Source: Dyella humicola | Lineage (GTDB): Bacteria; Pseudomonadota; Gammaproteobacteria; Xanthomonadales; Rhodanobacteraceae | Length of the DNA: 64,000 bases | Assembly: GCF_026283945.1 (NCBI RefSeq) | Contig: NZ_JAPDPC010000001.1 | Span: 496,001 to 560,000, forward strand | Reading direction: 5' to 3' | Shown here: piece by piece, positions 63,066 to 64,000 of the stretch | How positions within the stretch are numbered: position 1 is the first letter of the stretch | Layout: the number at the start of each line of letters is the position of its first letter | Program-made: the position numbers and the translations under genes | Notes under the pieces: model-generated | What the model was told of the DNA's origin: nothing | The model's database searches: none | Seen by the model: only the letters and a program-made list of their open reading frames with translations

Positions 63066-63923
63066 ATGGCAGGTCGCTTTTCGCGTAGCTGGAGCCTGAT
63101 GAAGGCCAGCGCGGCAGTGTTGCGTTCGGACAAATCGCTGTTGATGTTTCCGCTGGTTTCCGGCATCTGCTGCCTGCTGGTAGCGGCCAGCTTTCTGATT
63201 CCCATCGGCCTGACCGTAGCGGCTTCCGGGCATGCCCTGGAATCGCATGAGCGCGCACTGTCCACCGGCGGGTACGTGGCGTTGTTCCTGTTCTACCTCG
63301 TGCAGTACTTCGTGATCATTTTCTTCAACACGGCGCTTGCGGGCGCCGCCTTGATGCATCTGCGCGGCGAGCCGGCCAGTTTTTCGGCGGGCTTCGAGCT
63401 GGCGCGTCAGCGCGTGGCAAGCATTTTCGGTTATGCGCTGATTGCAGCCACGGTAGGCCTGGTGCTGCGCGCGCTGCAGGAGCGCCTGGGTTTGATTGGC
63501 CGCCTGGTGGTCGGCTTCCTTGGCCTGGCATGGACGGTGGCCACGTTTCTGGTGGTGCCGGTATTGGCCAGTCAGGAAGTGGGGCCGATCGATGCGGTCA
63601 AGCGCAGCGTCGAGCTGCTCCAGCAGACCTGGGGCGAAAACATCATCGGCAACGCCGGCCTCGGTGTGGTGTTTGGCCTGCTGATGTTCCTGGCGATCCT
63701 GGTGTCCGGATGTCTGCTCATGGGCGCCTTCGCATTGCAATCGGCAGTCGCGATCGTGTTGGCTGTCGCGATCGTCGTGATCGGCCTGACCCTGCTCGGC
63801 CTGATCCAGGCCTCGCTGCAGGGCATCTATGCGGCCGCGTTGTATCGCTACGCCGAAGAGGGCCAGGTCGGTCACGGCTTCGACCAGGCGCTGCTCGAGC
63901 AGGCATTCCGTCCGAAGAGCTAA
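63066..63923 (+). CDS. DUF6159-like polytopic membrane protein
   Basis: A 285-residue membrane protein with about six hydrophobic segments (roughly residues 26-52, 68-98, 118-138, 143-168, 195-220 and 225-255) and a short soluble tail. The N-terminal SRSWSLMKASAAVLRSDKSL and the central PVLASQEVGPIDAVKRSVEL pattern match uncharacterised proteins annotated DUF6159. There are no catalytic motifs. GGGGG precedes the ATG, and the gap to folK is 68 bp. The role is unknown; the family resembles membrane proteins with gate or carrier architecture but no substrate is known. Confidence 0.75.
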   Translation: MAGRFSRSWSLMKASAAVLRSDKSLLMFPLVSGICCLLVAASFLIPIGLTVAASGHALESHERALSTGGYVALFLFYLVQYFVIIFFNTALAGAALMHLRGEPASFSAGFELARQRVASIFGYALIAATVGLVLRALQERLGLIGRLVVGFLGLAWTVATFLVVPVLASQEVGPIDAVKRSVELLQQTWGENIIGNAGLGVVFGLLMFLAILVSGCLLMGAFALQSAVAIVLAVAIVVIGLTLLGLIQASLQGIYAAALYRYAEEGQVGHGFDQALLEQAFRPKS

Positions 63924-64000
63924 TTCGGTGGACGGCCCATCCTCCCTCGCGACCGAAGCGAATCCTTCTGTTGGGTGTGCGAGGGCGGATGTGGCGTTCA

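Overview
The window looks like an ordinary chromosomal segment of a high-GC gammaproteobacterium of the order Xanthomonadales, most likely family Rhodanobacteraceae (Dyella/Luteibacter/Rhodanobacter type). The evidence is the gene content (coxB-ctaD-coxC-SURF1-ctaA-ctaB cluster with a DUF2244 gene in front, short-type PutA, rpsU/yqeY/dnaG beside tsaD-folB-folK, YcgL, FadL, several TonB receptors) and dense GC-rich coding with short gaps. I see no prophage, insertion sequence, CRISPR array, rRNA or tRNA. The assignment is from recognised families only, not from a database search.

Layout. 1-3160 (-): three hydrolases in a row (two beta-lactamase-fold serine hydrolases and an alpha/beta hydrolase cut by the window edge). 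3331-7339: a fumarylacetoacetate-hydrolase-family enzyme, a convergent sedolisin (S53) protease, then hemB with a small membrane protein. 7382-8057: a roughly 680-bp non-coding inverted-repeat element, with a shorter relative at 44403-44813. 8179-11800: a DUF4865/tautomerase pair, a GT-C type membrane glycosyltransferase with a coupled microprotein, and a LysR regulator. 11899-18907: a Kef-type antiporter, a GT9 glycosyltransferase, a 1155-residue membrane ankyrin protein overlapping it tail to tail, and YcgL. 19215-29502: a FadL-type porin facing a four-gene minus-strand operon (beta-helix lipoprotein, diheme cytochrome c lipoprotein, TonB receptor, coniferyl-aldehyde-type dehydrogenase), then a Fur-box-controlled siderophore receptor. 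29637-35699: an AraC regulator, an acid phosphatase, a TlpA-like protein and putA. 36160-44367: the aa3-type cytochrome c oxidase structural genes plus heme A synthesis and assembly genes. 45169-50080: mgtA behind a long structured leader with a small ORF, and a Na/Pi-type cotransporter. 50356-56091: a three-gene heavy-metal RND efflux operon. 56211-63923: DedA, dnaG, GNAT, DUF1328, yqeY, rpsU, tsaD, folB, folK and a DUF6159-type membrane protein.

How the genes work together. The clearest functional unit is the oxidase cluster: subunits I, II and III, a 43-residue assembly peptide, SURF1, a Sco-like CxxxC protein and both heme A enzymes, but no Cox11/CtaG between ctaD and coxC. The most promising undescribed unit is the 20733-27078 operon. 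Its gene set suggests outer-membrane uptake of an organic substrate, surface or periplasmic binding, periplasmic electron transfer and cytoplasmic aldehyde oxidation; the substrate is unknown. Other points of interest are the inverted-repeat element, the REP-like pairs (one supplies a stop codon), the mgtA leader, and the dnaG/rpsU region without rpoD next to dnaG.
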